DNA of 44,723 nucleotides from a virus. The stretch lies in IMG/VR virus record IMGVR_UViG_3300010885_052779, positions 1-44,723 of that record. One strand, given 5' to 3'. Under the pieces are notes generated by a model. It searched no databases, was not told the DNA's origin, and saw nothing but the letters and a program-made list of their open reading frames with translations. The position numbers and the translations under genes were made by a program. Below, in pieces: positions 28,601 to 34,959 of the stretch. The number at the start of each line of letters is the position of its first letter. The stretch's first letter is position 1.

Positions 28601-31600
28601 CCGCGCTGGTATTGCAGCCATTAGGCATACGATTGAGACGAGTGCTTATACGTCTCAAGAACTGTCTTCTGATTTGATTGAGGCCTTCAAAGAAGGTTAC
28701 CAATGGATGAAGACTCCTGGTGGCTATCAGTTGGTTAGCGCAAGAAAAGCTGCAGCAAACCCAGAGAAGATTCTCAAGGGCGAAGCTCTTGCTGCTGTGC
28801 TGGATGCGTGGATCAAGACTGCCATTGACGTTCAGGCAGACTCTCTTCGCGCAGAGGGTGCGAAGATTGTGCGCAGGTACGAAGAAGCACTTCAGCTTCT
28901 GCTTCCTGGGTACAGCTGCAAGGTCAATGGTGAGGATTGTCTCATGGCTGCATACAATAAAGCAGAACATGCGAAAAAGACAGACCCCAGCAATCCTGAG
29001 ATTGCCTTGCTTCTTGCAGCGTACTATGCGGAGTACGAGAAAGAGCAAGCGGAGTACGAGAATGAGCAAGCGAAAATCCAAGCGCGTTACGAGAAAACCC
29101 ATAAGGAATGTCAGGAGTATGAGCAGCGCGTTAAGGAGCAGGAAGGATGGGATGAAATCCCGTTCTGTAAAGCAGGTGCCGTTCTTTCGGCATTGGCTCT
29201 TGCAGCTGGGCTTCCTGCCTTCGTGGTAGTGTTGCCGCTTGCACTGACGGCACTGGCTGCTTTCATGAAGATGGAAAACTCTGACGTTGAAGGTGAGGAG
29301 ATCCTCGCTGACAATGCAGAGTTCTGCCTGTACAGTACACCAATTGTCCGTCACACAACAGGCAAGTGGACTGCAGTCAAAGACAACAACACTGGGGAAT
29401 CCGCCCCAGTCGAAGCTGGCGAAAGCCAGAAGGAGAAGCCCATGAGCTTCCTTGACAAGATGAACCAGACCATCCGAAATGTCTGGAACGAGCTCACCGG
29501 CCGTGAGAGAATTGGTACTGACGTGAAGACCAAGGCACCTGCCACGTACGGCTCTATCCTTGCTGCCAGCAAGGTTGAGCACACGGCACTTACCCGTATC
29601 TGCGGTGGTAAGATCCGTGAGATGCAAGTCACCGAACTCAGCAGTGAAGAGCTGCGTGAGATCAAAGACTTCATCCGCCGTGATGGTGACACCTGGATCA
29701 TTGTCCGCGACTCTCAGAAGTTCCACTTCCCGAACTGGGCAATGGAGAAGCTGGTGTCTGAGATTGTGATTGCAGGTCACGCTGTCGACAAGAAGGTCAG
29801 CCAGCAGGAAGTGAATAAGTATTTCGGCAGCTTGCTTTGGGCTCCTGCTGAGATTGTTTCCTTCCAGGCTAGCGAAGCCAAGGTCATGAGTGATGGGCTT
29901 GCCGCCATGTACGACGGTACCAACCTGATGAGCGATGAGCTTGCATCGACTATCGACTGGGTTGGCTATGCAATTCGTCGACTGCTTACGGTACTCGGCT
30001 TGTTCAAGGGTATGTTCATTATCCTTCCTGCTGGGTACTTCCCGTCTGGGGTCAAGCTATTCGGCAGTGAGGTGAAGAAGCACCTTCGTCTGCGTCGGGA
30101 TAGCGGTCGTGCACTTGCACTGCAGCCTCAGGCTAACGGTCACAGTGATGTGGCTAGGACTCTAGGCATGCAGCTTTGGTCCATGCTGTTGGGCCCCTGG
30201 ATTGCTAGTGTTGGTTTTGCCAATCTAGCGAAGGGAGCGTACGGCTATGCAATGTCGAACCTGAACAAGGCTAATGAGCGTCTTCTTGCTCCTGCAGAGG
30301 AAGAAGAAGAAGGCCGCGATGCCTTGATGGCTGAGGCTAGCCGCCTGCACGGGTTCAATCCAATTGCTGTATTCAGGTCTTTTGCGACCAGCATGGCAAA
30401 CGGGCTCACGAAGTCCTTCAATCCCAACAAGGTGAACATTGCACCTGTTGACGAGAAGGGCAGAAGCCTTGTGCCAAACGGCTATCCGATGATGCTGCCT
30501 TGGCTTGCGCTGGCAGAGCTGTGGCTCAAGGTCACGGGCAAAGTGCCAGAAGAGCTTGCTAAGAAGGTTGAAGATACCGAAAAGCTTCGTCTGCGGCTCT
30601 TTAAGCTTGCGAACGGCGCAATTCCAGTGCTTGTGCACAACATGCACCGCCTTGATGCGGCTAAGGTTGCAGGCATTCGTCGCATGGCTATTGCTGCTAT
30701 TGCGACTCGCATCCCGACTGGCAAGACCAGCGGTATCGAGGTTATGCTCTTCGACGCAGAAGAGTATGGGGCAGATCTACTGCCTGAGATCGTTGGCCGT
30801 AAGAAGAACGACATTGAGTTCTGGCTCTTCCCTTGCGAGGAGACCACGGCCTTCAAGGTTGCTTCTGAGGGCGGCGACGACGACGACCTGTACGAGTTCC
30901 TCCTGGGAATTCTGCACAAGCTGGCTCGCCTTGGCCTTGAGTGGCGGGCAAAGATCCTCGATGTGAGTGCCGATACGCAAAAGGCCATGGACGAAATCAA
31001 AGTTCGCTTTGCTCGTCAGGTGGCAGCATTCAAAGAAGACCGTAAGCTTCTTGCAAAGCTGATGGAGATGCCTTATGCAAAAGTCTTCACGGCAAATGGC
31101 AAGGTCAGGGCAGGCTGGCCGTCTCTCTTGGGTGTTACCATGGCACCAGGTGGATGGCAGATCCGTCACACGGAAGCTGTTGAAGATATCATCGTGATGA
31201 CCGAGGAGTCCCGTGAAGATATCGCCACCCAGGCTCGCCTCTTTGCTGAGGTAATGACAGCAAACAACGACAGCCCGTTCACCAGCGCCATTGGCACTGT
31301 TGCGCAGAGCCACAAGTTTGCCACTGGCATCTTGACTGGAAACGTTGTGCTGACGAACAGTATCGGTGCTCTGGATAAGATCTGGGCACTCTTTGTTCTT
31401 GCTACCATTCTGCTGTCGGATATGGTAGACGCTTGCAACAAGGGCAAGAAGTACGCAGAGGCTGGTGCTGCACTCATGTACCTTAACTGGGCATGGGGCT
31501 GGCTGTGCTATCGTATTGCTAGCAATCCAGATGCTAAGGTTATCTGCCCTGCGCAGTATCTAGTATCTGTGCCTCCTGCTGCCAAAGAGCTGTTCAACGC

Positions 31601-33902
31601 ACGTCATGCTAATAAGATGACTGTTGATGGCAAAGTTGTTCAGCCGGGCAAGCTTCTCAACAATCTCTATGAGAACCATAGAGAGCTTGGCGAGACGGTC
31701 GAGGCTATGATCCGCGAAGAGCACAACCGTGCTGAGTTCTCGGCTACGGTAACTGCGATGCTTCAGACTGTTAGCGTTCCTGTGCCTGGGGCTGCTTCTG
31801 CTCAGGGTATGGGCTCGGAAGTCTGGGCTGAAGTCTGGACTGCAAGCGGCCGCAAGAAGATCTACCTGGATGGTCTCAAGCAGAAGTCTGCTATGAGGTT
31901 CGAAGACATTCGGGCAGAGCAGCGTTACATGGCAGAACTCAACAATGCAACCGTCTACGCAGCACATGCTGAGTTTGACCGTATTGTCATGGGTCGCCTT
32001 GTGAAAGCTGATCCTAACGCTACTAGTGAGGAGATTGCAGCTATGTTCAAGCTTTGCAAGCTTGGCATGGTCTACTCGTATGCTTTCAAGACTGTTGGCT
32101 ACGAAGAGAACTGCGTCAAGATCCTTATGGATGAAGAGGGAGAGTTCGGCGCTTCTGGCGGCGTTCCTACCTACATCATCCCTGTCAGCGGCAACTGCAC
32201 CTTTATCGGCAACTTTGCAGGTAGCAGCGAGATCCTCCTTGAGTGGATGATGAATCCTGCTACACTCGCACTTGTTGCTGAGATCAAAGCCAAGGCTGGC
32301 GACTTCAAGTACGTCGTTCTCTCCATGAAGGGTGAAGCCTTTGGAGAGATGATTGACGGCGGTCGTGACCTCAGGTACAGCGAGGCTGACTTTGATGGCA
32401 AATCCATCACGGAGATCCTCTGTATGCCTGGCGTTGCTCTTGCTGGCAATCAGCGTGAAGAAAGCCACGTTGATCAGAGCACCTGGCTTGCAAGTGTAGC
32501 AGACACGGTCACGCAACGTCGCAACGACATTCTTCGCAAGCTGAAGGCGGAGAACAAAGCAGCAGAAGCATTGCTTCGCGGCAAGACTTTCGGAGAGCTT
32601 CTTCAGGAGTTCAACGTAACGGTCGTCGCAGAGTCCGTCACTGGCACTGCCAAGGTCGAAAAGATCGAGGCGTTCAAGTGGATGGACAAGAAGCATGCGG
32701 GTCGTACGTACCCAAACACCTTTGTCATTGTTCGCTTCGGGAATGAAGCAGATCCTGTGACTGAGGAGATGGAAGAGGATGATATTACCATCTTCCTTGC
32801 TGACGAAGTGATTGAGGCTGCTCCTGACACCAAGGAGAACATTACGATCGAGGCCTCTGCTCCTGTGGTTGAAAAGACTGCAGAAGCAAAAAAAGACAGC
32901 ATAAGCGATAAGCTCAACCGCATCTTCGGCAAGAAGGAGGCTGTTAAGCCCCCTGCTCCTATCGAAGTCGTGCCTGCTGCTGTTGTTGCGGCTGCTACTG
33001 GACAAGAGGAGCTCAAGATCCTGAGCATTTCTGAGCCTGCCTTTGCGAAAGAAGGATGGTCCCAGACCAGCGAAGGAAAGCTTGTGCGCCGCACTTTCAG
33101 CAAGACCAAAGTCAAGGAAGTCTTTGCTGCTGGCTGGAACTTCTGCTTCTGCGAGGGCGATGGAGACAAGTGGGTCATTGCAGACACCCGCTTTGGTTTT
33201 GTCATTGGCCGCGGACAGACTCAGGTCATAGCGTTGCAAAGGGCAATTGCAAACACCCAGGCTGCTAAGGTTGGACGCAACCTTCTTGACGAAGTCCAGT
33301 TCTCGAACTGGCTCTTTGACCGTGCAACTCAGGCTCAGCGTCCGCTTGTTGACCTGATTGCAGAGCACAACAAGAAGGAAGAGCCCGTGGCCGAGGCAAC
33401 TCCTGCTACTCCTGTTGTTGTCGCAGAGACTGCTGGTACTAAGCCTACTAGCCGTTGCGTTGGTAACTTCGCATTGGCTGGCCTTCAGCACTCTAGTAAC
33501 GTCAATGTTGCTGAGCGTGAGCTTGTTGAGGGCGTAAAGATTACTCTCATCCGCAATGTGGCTCACCCCAAGGATGCAAATGCCGTTGAGGTCCATGTGA
33601 ATGGTTACCGCTTCGGGTATGTTCCTAAGGAAGCCGCTGCAAGGCTGGCTCCTCGGATGGACATCGGCGTGAAGGCGTGGGCCATTGTCACGGGATGGGA
33701 AAACGGGTACGCCCGCTTCGATCTGTTCCTTGGCAAGACGCCCACTACCTTGGAGACGTTCAACTACCAGCGTGACGAAATCGAGCGTGCATGCGAGGGG
33801 CTTGCCTGGCTGGAGTCGTACGACGCGACCGATGAACAGAAGGCTCCGGCTAATGCCCTCCTTGCGCACTTTGCTGCCCTTTGTGGTAGCCTTAAGCTCT
33901 GA
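22611..33902 (+). CDS. Giant 3763-codon frame: putative polyprotein with two serine proteases, membrane segments, RNA-polymerase-like region and HIRAN domain
   Basis: A single stop-free frame, GC-rich with C/G-ending codons, unlike the AT-rich left arm. Order: membrane helices (3-22, 46-66); serine protease 1 (about 90-330; H130, D166, S277 in GDSGG); helices at 365-383, 391-460 and 491-540; lipobox VLGGC (C579) then protease 2 (H615, D643, S713); helices near 783-800 and 835-860; Lys/Arg/Ala-rich coils (about 875-1260); helix near 1267-1290; a repeated EPxPQSLLxRLxELL (1321, 1359); Cys pairs CxC...CxxC (about 1386-1401); an unrecognised region from M1496; hydrophobic 2189-2220; a polymerase-like region (about 2430-3000); HIRAN (about 3612-3698). 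Start by AGGAG six bases before ATG. Internal AAGGAG-N6-ATG sites mark old gene starts. Either a processed polyprotein or a nested set of products. Confidence 0.8.
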   Translation: MTIALIVLAIFVCIVILSNTVSYLMTANKTAPITPAEVRMNNNNHPLIVLAIVTLVVIGGLVTFGIGKTAGLWAQPSFEDLVDPYAVAEYEQVALRITSFPHPGVGQYSPDEGTNCTGWAWKGHMYGITHCDVDTYIIGKETGETPDPVVRINTDHVVSVPVLGNDLYTVGMECSPDLRWWGATTGEWRNLDWSDIDVETFSPNNRAASLMLERWHGSVNRAQDALAQQNEYSASLYTNTALFQQGEWEILSKGQRYCYDSQDDVVGHGGWFRSGDSGGVLLAGDEPIGAVSYSNGSETRNCFSAIALSQEKSYQDFEFRELSSTTMDLTGKFKTAASHSGMQGRIFRSLNTETTNAHQGKENFMPYLILAILGLILAAATTTIKVKEFLMSNLRTIVIGFLIVLGLVVPIVLAWNHALTVCPVTDAWFSVNFMNGALVSIVVEMAAIAAVLAMATLISEMSCPKWMVKPILAITPNLATITANKAKESVMPIRLYIAIILTIAIFVPMALIATFREAFVCILGLGPLAFTAIDLILHVEYHYHVRELSIVTKKLIAHQKLHKLLFGGMALLAMVLGGCGDTIQQAPAGMGEIVAAHNGECSAFHWQGQIRTAAHCTYASTDWRDNATAVLHQQQGKHAIPEDLADIGQECSPDLRWWGATTGRTLPVEDVKFYAVKRGQNVWDLGEQVPPWTPGAQACFTQTLHNRFSDGDSGGPLLAGDEPVGSVSWSSNLPWGMACFGRLEKQPMWGNLSTSSPQGGKGFRMKSIEMTDSLAVTLTQVFTDLAIAGAILALAFLLARVRAKFRTHDETNAGNSAGLIGAKNPSKGHMSPILAFVARLTSVIVILLLGVCLLAAPGVTPLVSSNNSPTIETGIDPEAIAKIVQRLKKRLAYGMRMAKKKRWTVRRLNRWLVANGYKAKAKKAKKAVAKAVVKFDRAGMTRRQRRAKAHKAKVAATKAETKARGVKRRAEAKATNDAIAKLEAAIAFLGLIARVARHQRRMEVSAARSKRKVARKATAKPAAKKIIVRAEGAGRPTFHPRRSKVQGYNPAAQSRQEIITSREKREERRLAREARHLTLLNRAYAALLNMVVEGTAFKAGWTLRGACMLLADNMAWVAAQAEIQTFDQDDDVAWQYEAAVRNIPFEIKREVENAEVDAAWALIEANDKKVLAEIKQANAKARAKRKAEREERIATHRAKVDAERAEREAAKAVKAEERRKREMAKAERLVEALKAREAKKGKTTKVDVTPVSPVAKLREVQANSPVLAVVAGLGLATGMVAVAVIALAAIAFFAIRKNRAEDCKEETVDADWGDLLEAPAEPQPQSLLLRLTELLGQESPAREVVAYEPAPAPVTVPAEPEPQSLLGRLIELLPEAEARATEPATCACGIPQEEGYVCDTCVLNEYAAGMANALENAVEEFPFTDPGDWDGGAIDDVYAAQLMAADREAAQRDAADLEEHLQVLAAEAALADLDQEAEQDIDPLDLLVEKAKEEEMEEEKTPEQVWAEICNELTVSPRNYSANAAMNILIEMYQRKIDLFRFRHFGTTRTFTRKDKDGDRRTSKTKTLRKDVIVRFASILRQDKEMATWFAEASHDPSWEQFWVGIESLMKDKKQAWTAQDWRILRARYEAAVLVVNDLCIEFLGQSKSKPKFMASEVSCLVTKDTFRYRAVGAQEAMEACKRINAKHKGGFCVARGVYQEQMLSGSHLPWVVDKADGEGNWLEFGFVLTTSAGVADWGFGRENRNNSSVELKTATEMLGGIVQLDQYKPERAYIEMFHKNWTLMKKPSLNDWKTFIKTAFANGNMLFINPTTMDTRHVAKNGTSYSKSVTDNGTTASTVHTFFNDGSVTTVMTRKTLDANSKGFAHKFSSARTTIRKFFLKHSGIRDLKVLPWEVVESRDELATKFGNESYDQYQACRKAISADRNHRLDVVVLSRVNNARFEAWATEYVQNKQSSVVYHIKTRQPLTLSQLNKQNKALAKLQGNYFLAQTELETSRAGIAAIRHTIETSAYTSQELSSDLIEAFKEGYQWMKTPGGYQLVSARKAAANPEKILKGEALAAVLDAWIKTAIDVQADSLRAEGAKIVRRYEEALQLLLPGYSCKVNGEDCLMAAYNKAEHAKKTDPSNPEIALLLAAYYAEYEKEQAEYENEQAKIQARYEKTHKECQEYEQRVKEQEGWDEIPFCKAGAVLSALALAAGLPAFVVVLPLALTALAAFMKMENSDVEGEEILADNAEFCLYSTPIVRHTTGKWTAVKDNNTGESAPVEAGESQKEKPMSFLDKMNQTIRNVWNELTGRERIGTDVKTKAPATYGSILAASKVEHTALTRICGGKIREMQVTELSSEELREIKDFIRRDGDTWIIVRDSQKFHFPNWAMEKLVSEIVIAGHAVDKKVSQQEVNKYFGSLLWAPAEIVSFQASEAKVMSDGLAAMYDGTNLMSDELASTIDWVGYAIRRLLTVLGLFKGMFIILPAGYFPSGVKLFGSEVKKHLRLRRDSGRALALQPQANGHSDVARTLGMQLWSMLLGPWIASVGFANLAKGAYGYAMSNLNKANERLLAPAEEEEEGRDALMAEASRLHGFNPIAVFRSFATSMANGLTKSFNPNKVNIAPVDEKGRSLVPNGYPMMLPWLALAELWLKVTGKVPEELAKKVEDTEKLRLRLFKLANGAIPVLVHNMHRLDAAKVAGIRRMAIAAIATRIPTGKTSGIEVMLFDAEEYGADLLPEIVGRKKNDIEFWLFPCEETTAFKVASEGGDDDDLYEFLLGILHKLARLGLEWRAKILDVSADTQKAMDEIKVRFARQVAAFKEDRKLLAKLMEMPYAKVFTANGKVRAGWPSLLGVTMAPGGWQIRHTEAVEDIIVMTEESREDIATQARLFAEVMTANNDSPFTSAIGTVAQSHKFATGILTGNVVLTNSIGALDKIWALFVLATILLSDMVDACNKGKKYAEAGAALMYLNWAWGWLCYRIASNPDAKVICPAQYLVSVPPAAKELFNARHANKMTVDGKVVQPGKLLNNLYENHRELGETVEAMIREEHNRAEFSATVTAMLQTVSVPVPGAASAQGMGSEVWAEVWTASGRKKIYLDGLKQKSAMRFEDIRAEQRYMAELNNATVYAAHAEFDRIVMGRLVKADPNATSEEIAAMFKLCKLGMVYSYAFKTVGYEENCVKILMDEEGEFGASGGVPTYIIPVSGNCTFIGNFAGSSEILLEWMMNPATLALVAEIKAKAGDFKYVVLSMKGEAFGEMIDGGRDLRYSEADFDGKSITEILCMPGVALAGNQREESHVDQSTWLASVADTVTQRRNDILRKLKAENKAAEALLRGKTFGELLQEFNVTVVAESVTGTAKVEKIEAFKWMDKKHAGRTYPNTFVIVRFGNEADPVTEEMEEDDITIFLADEVIEAAPDTKENITIEASAPVVEKTAEAKKDSISDKLNRIFGKKEAVKPPAPIEVVPAAVVAAATGQEELKILSISEPAFAKEGWSQTSEGKLVRRTFSKTKVKEVFAAGWNFCFCEGDGDKWVIADTRFGFVIGRGQTQVIALQRAIANTQAAKVGRNLLDEVQFSNWLFDRATQAQRPLVDLIAEHNKKEEPVAEATPATPVVVAETAGTKPTSRCVGNFALAGLQHSSNVNVAERELVEGVKITLIRNVAHPKDANAVEVHVNGYRFGYVPKEAAARLAPRMDIGVKAWAIVTGWENGYARFDLFLGKTPTTLETFNYQRDEIERACEGLAWLESYDATDEQKAPANALLAHFAALCGSLKL
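22878..23600 (+). other. Domain in giant frame: chymotrypsin-fold serine protease 1
   Basis: GITHC supplies the catalytic His (H130), NDLYTVG a likely Asp (D166), and SGDSGGVLLAGDEPIGAVS the Ser (S277) and following strand, matching trypsin family order and spacing. Several Cys residues and the two preceding membrane helices suggest folding outside the cytoplasm. The residue six before Ser is Trp, so classical trypsin (Arg/Lys) specificity is not expected. Confidence 0.8.
23691..23705 (+). promoter_or_regulatory. Internal ribosome binding site and in-frame ATG in giant frame (M365)
   Basis: AAGGAG, six bases, then ATG opening a hydrophobic segment (MPYLILAILGLIL). It follows the protease 1 domain, as a separate gene's start would. 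Confidence 0.5.
23769..23783 (+). promoter_or_regulatory. Internal ribosome binding site and in-frame ATG (M391)
   Basis: AAGGAGTTTCTCATG begins MSNLRTIVIGFLIVLG, a membrane segment. Same six-base spacer as the other sites. Confidence 0.5.
24069..24083 (+). promoter_or_regulatory. Internal ribosome binding site and in-frame ATG (M491)
   Basis: AAGGAGTCTGTCATG begins MPIRLYIAIILTIAIF. The string AGGAGTCTGTCATG recurs exactly at the start of the independent gene at 36777. Confidence 0.55.
24345..24890 (+). other. Domain in giant frame: serine protease 2, behind a lipobox
   Basis: A hydrophobic segment ends in VLGGC (C579), a bacterial lipoprotein signal if translation starts nearby. RTAAHC gives His (H615), EDLADIG an Asp (D643), and DGDSGGPLLAGDEPVGSVS the Ser (S713). 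It shares the 14-residue block ECSPDLRWWGATTG identically with protease 1, so the two are diverged duplicates. The His-Asp spacing is short for the family. Confidence 0.8.
27084..27098 (+). promoter_or_regulatory. Internal ribosome binding site and in-frame ATG (M1496)
   Basis: AAGGAGG, five bases, ATG starting MEEEKTPEQVWAEICNEL. It separates the acidic/Cys linker from a new globular-looking region. Confidence 0.5.
29430..29444 (+). promoter_or_regulatory. Internal ribosome binding site and in-frame ATG (M2278)
   Basis: AAGGAGAAGCCCATG starts MSFLDKMNQTIRNVWNEL, just after a polar linker and upstream of the polymerase-like region. A product from here would be about 1486 residues. Confidence 0.55.
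29898..31610 (+). other. Domain in giant frame: possible two-barrel (QDE-1/YonO-type) RNA polymerase region
   Basis: TRIPTGKTSGIEV (R2700) resembles the R-x-P strand of the second double-psi barrel. GGDDDDLYEF (2754-2763) sits 54-56 residues later where cell-type RNA polymerases have GGDLDGDxY. IGTVAQSHKFATG (H2901), then LATILLSDMVDACNKGKK (D2940), recall the IGxIANxH and LAxxxSxAVDxxKTG blocks of RDR/QDE-1 proteins. The metal loop is one residue shorter than DxDGD, so activity is uncertain. By-eye similarity only. Confidence 0.4.
33444..33704 (+). other. Domain in giant frame: HIRAN domain
   Basis: About residues 3612-3698: CVGNFALAGLQHSS, then LIRNVAHPKDANAVEVHVNG and YRFGYVPKEAAARLAP, the signature of HIRAN domains, which bind free DNA 3' ends or damaged DNA (known from HLTF/Rad5). 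It is the last domain before the stop and follows an acidic/Pro-rich linker. Confidence 0.7.
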
Positions 33903-33924
33903 GGTTACTATGAAGGAGATCCTC

Positions 33925-34182
33925 ATGAAGTACATGGGTGGTGCTAAGTATCCTGGTCCTTGCCGCAATTGCAGCCGCTACTGTGGTTGTGATACACTGC
34001 GGCTCTTCCGAGATGACCGATATAAGGCAGCGAAGTGGGTCACAATCTGCACAGATTGCTGTGAAGAATGGGATGCCCGCTTCAACAAGCCCAAGGCCAT
34101 TGTGGCTCCTCAACCTGCTCCTGTAAAGGAAGTGAAGGTTGTGGAAGTCGCTAAGCCAAAGCAACTTTCGTTGTTCGGCTAG
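33925..34182 (+). CDS. Small Cys-rich (probable zinc-binding) protein
   Basis: 85 residues from ATG at 33925, which has AAGGAG six bases upstream; an earlier ATG at 33910 (five extra residues, with TGAGG ahead) is possible. Seven Cys lie in two groups, CRNCSRYCGC near the N-terminus and CTDCC about 30 residues later, separated by a basic/aromatic segment, suggesting one or two zinc sites. The C-terminal third is Pro/Lys/Val-rich and ends in QLSLFG, a sequence resembling the QLSLF clamp-binding peptide of DNA replication proteins (QLxLF consensus), so it may bind the host sliding clamp. It sits 22 bp after the giant frame and before a strong terminator. Function not known. Confidence 0.72.
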   Translation: MKYMGGAKYPGPCRNCSRYCGCDTLRLFRDDRYKAAKWVTICTDCCEEWDARFNKPKAIVAPQPAPVKEVKVVEVAKPKQLSLFG

Positions 34183-34226
34183 AGAACTGACAGTTTGAAC
34201 TAAAGCCCTATTCTACAACCCTTTTC

Positions 34227-34256
34227 AAAAGAGCTCACTTTGTGAGCTTTTTTTTA
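34227..34256 (+). terminator. Rho-independent terminator after the giant frame and zinc gene
   Basis: AGCTCAC-TTT-GTGAGCT stem followed by eight T. Ends the central transcription unit. Confidence 0.9.
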
Positions 34257-34280
34257 CTACTTACTTACAGAGGCCAAACG

Positions 34281-34296
34281 ACTCCGCTACTCCGCT
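34281..34296 (+). promoter_or_regulatory. Element B, tandem pair (ACTCCGCT twice)
   Basis: ACTCCGCT occurs twice head to tail just after the terminator at 34227-34256. One of six sites carrying this octamer; function unknown, possibly a promoter. Confidence 0.45.
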
Positions 34297-34348
34297 CCCC
34301 CTCGAAAGCCTGTGTGTATTTTGTAATTTCTGCACCCCCTTGGAGAGG

Positions 34349-34373
34349 CTCCTGCGTCGCCCAGAGCATTGTA
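34349..34373 (+). promoter_or_regulatory. Element A copy 1 (hairpin promoter-like)
   Basis: CTCCTGCGTCG, ten bases, then TTG; stem GGC/GCC around loop TCCTGCGTC. Heads the first non-coding cassette. Confidence 0.65.
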
Positions 34374-34432
34374 GGCTTCGCTCCCTGGCAACAAAGCTAG
34401 ACCAACGAGAGGTCTGGTGGGCCTCCTGCGTC

Positions 34433-34457
34433 GGCCAGATATAGTGAGCGTTCACGC
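34433..34457 (+). promoter_or_regulatory. Element A copy 2
   Basis: CTCCTGCGTCG, ten bases, GTGAG; stem GGCC/GGCC. A small hairpin AGCG-TTCA-CGCT follows at the presumed RNA 5' end. Confidence 0.65.
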
Positions 34458-34564
34458 TTGCTATACTGGCGGATCCGTCCCAGTAGATGCGAGAGATAAC
34501 GGATAGGTACCTCCCAAACGTCTACCTTGTCGGGTGTGGGAAGGCCGAAAACGCTGACAAGGAA

Positions 34565-34601
34565 AGAACCTCTGGCCTCACGGCTGGGGGTTCTTTTTTT
34601 T
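34565..34601 (+). terminator. Terminator of RNA cassette 1
   Basis: AGAACC...GGTTCT stem with a GC-rich inner part, followed by a run of eight T. Confidence 0.85.
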
Positions 34602-34603
34602 CC

Positions 34604-34611
34604 ACTCCGCT
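34604..34611 (+). promoter_or_regulatory. Element B copy
   Basis: ACTCCGCT two bases after the T-run of the preceding terminator. Confidence 0.4.
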
Positions 34612-34652
34612 GAATAACCAGATAACTTGTGGCAACCAGGGGTCTTACGAGG

Positions 34653-34677
34653 CTCCTTCGTCGCCCAAAGCATCGGA
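34653..34677 (+). promoter_or_regulatory. Element A copy 3
   Basis: CTCCTTCGTCG with stem GGC/GCC; CGGATGG follows at the usual distance. Heads the second cassette. Confidence 0.62.
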
Positions 34678-34905
34678 TGGTGGCTGCCGCTACCCGTATC
34701 AGAGAAGGCCTGTCGGTCTCTGGTATGTATCAGACAGGGGCGGTTGCCAGTCCGCCTAACAGAAAAACTGGCCGTCATCCCCTTTAGGATGGCATGTTTA
34801 CGTCCCCTCTTGGACGGGTTCCTGGTAGTGGTAATCCTACTTACTGCGTACCAGGATAGAGAGGTAAAGCCCCAGCACAGTAGGATGTGTTGGGGTTTTA
34901 TTTTT
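34675..34905 (+). ncRNA. Structured non-coding RNA cassette 2
   Basis: About 230 nt between element A copy 3 and a terminator. Visible hairpins: CCTGTC/GACAGG, GGCGG/CCGCC, CATCC/GGATG, CGTCC/GGACG, CCTGGTA/TACCAGG. Reading frames across it run through the terminator and look accidental. Family unknown. Confidence 0.5.
34867..34905 (+). terminator. Terminator of RNA cassette 2
   Basis: CCCCAGCACA / TGTGTTGGGG ten-pair stem (one G-T), then TTTTATTTTT. Confidence 0.85.
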
Positions 34906-34908
34906 GTT

Positions 34909-34916
34909 ACTCCGCT
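34909..34916 (+). promoter_or_regulatory. Element B copy
   Basis: ACTCCGCTATATAAG right after the terminator of cassette 2. Confidence 0.4.
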
Positions 34917-34959
34917 ATATAAGTAGATTACTAGTAACTATATAGTGGTTTGTTGGCGG

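Larger units (their letters stand above)
34371..34601 (+). ncRNA. Structured non-coding RNA cassette 1
   Basis: From element A copy 1 (and a second copy inside) to a terminator, with no credible gene. Helices visible: AGACC/GGTCT, AGCG-TTCA-CGCT, ATCCGT/ACGGAT and CCTTGTC/GACAAGG. Two start points would give about 230-nt and 150-nt RNAs with a common 3' end. No known RNA family recognised. Confidence 0.5.

Noticed and set aside
29025-29080. Short direct repeat GAGTACGAGAA in the giant frame
   Set aside because: It encodes a coiled-coil repeat (EYEKEQAEYENEQ) and needs no separate explanation.
30867-30900. A fully canonical polymerase metal loop (DxDGD)
   Set aside because: The sequence is GGDDDDLY, one residue short of the canonical loop, so the polymerase call is kept at low confidence.
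31560-33968. Another long minus-strand frame (about 802 codons) opposite the polyprotein end
   Set aside because: Same effect of strong codon bias; the plus strand encodes a recognisable HIRAN domain there.
34487-34759. 90-codon plus-strand frame across RNA cassette 1
   Set aside because: It runs through a strong terminator and element B and lacks a ribosome binding site.
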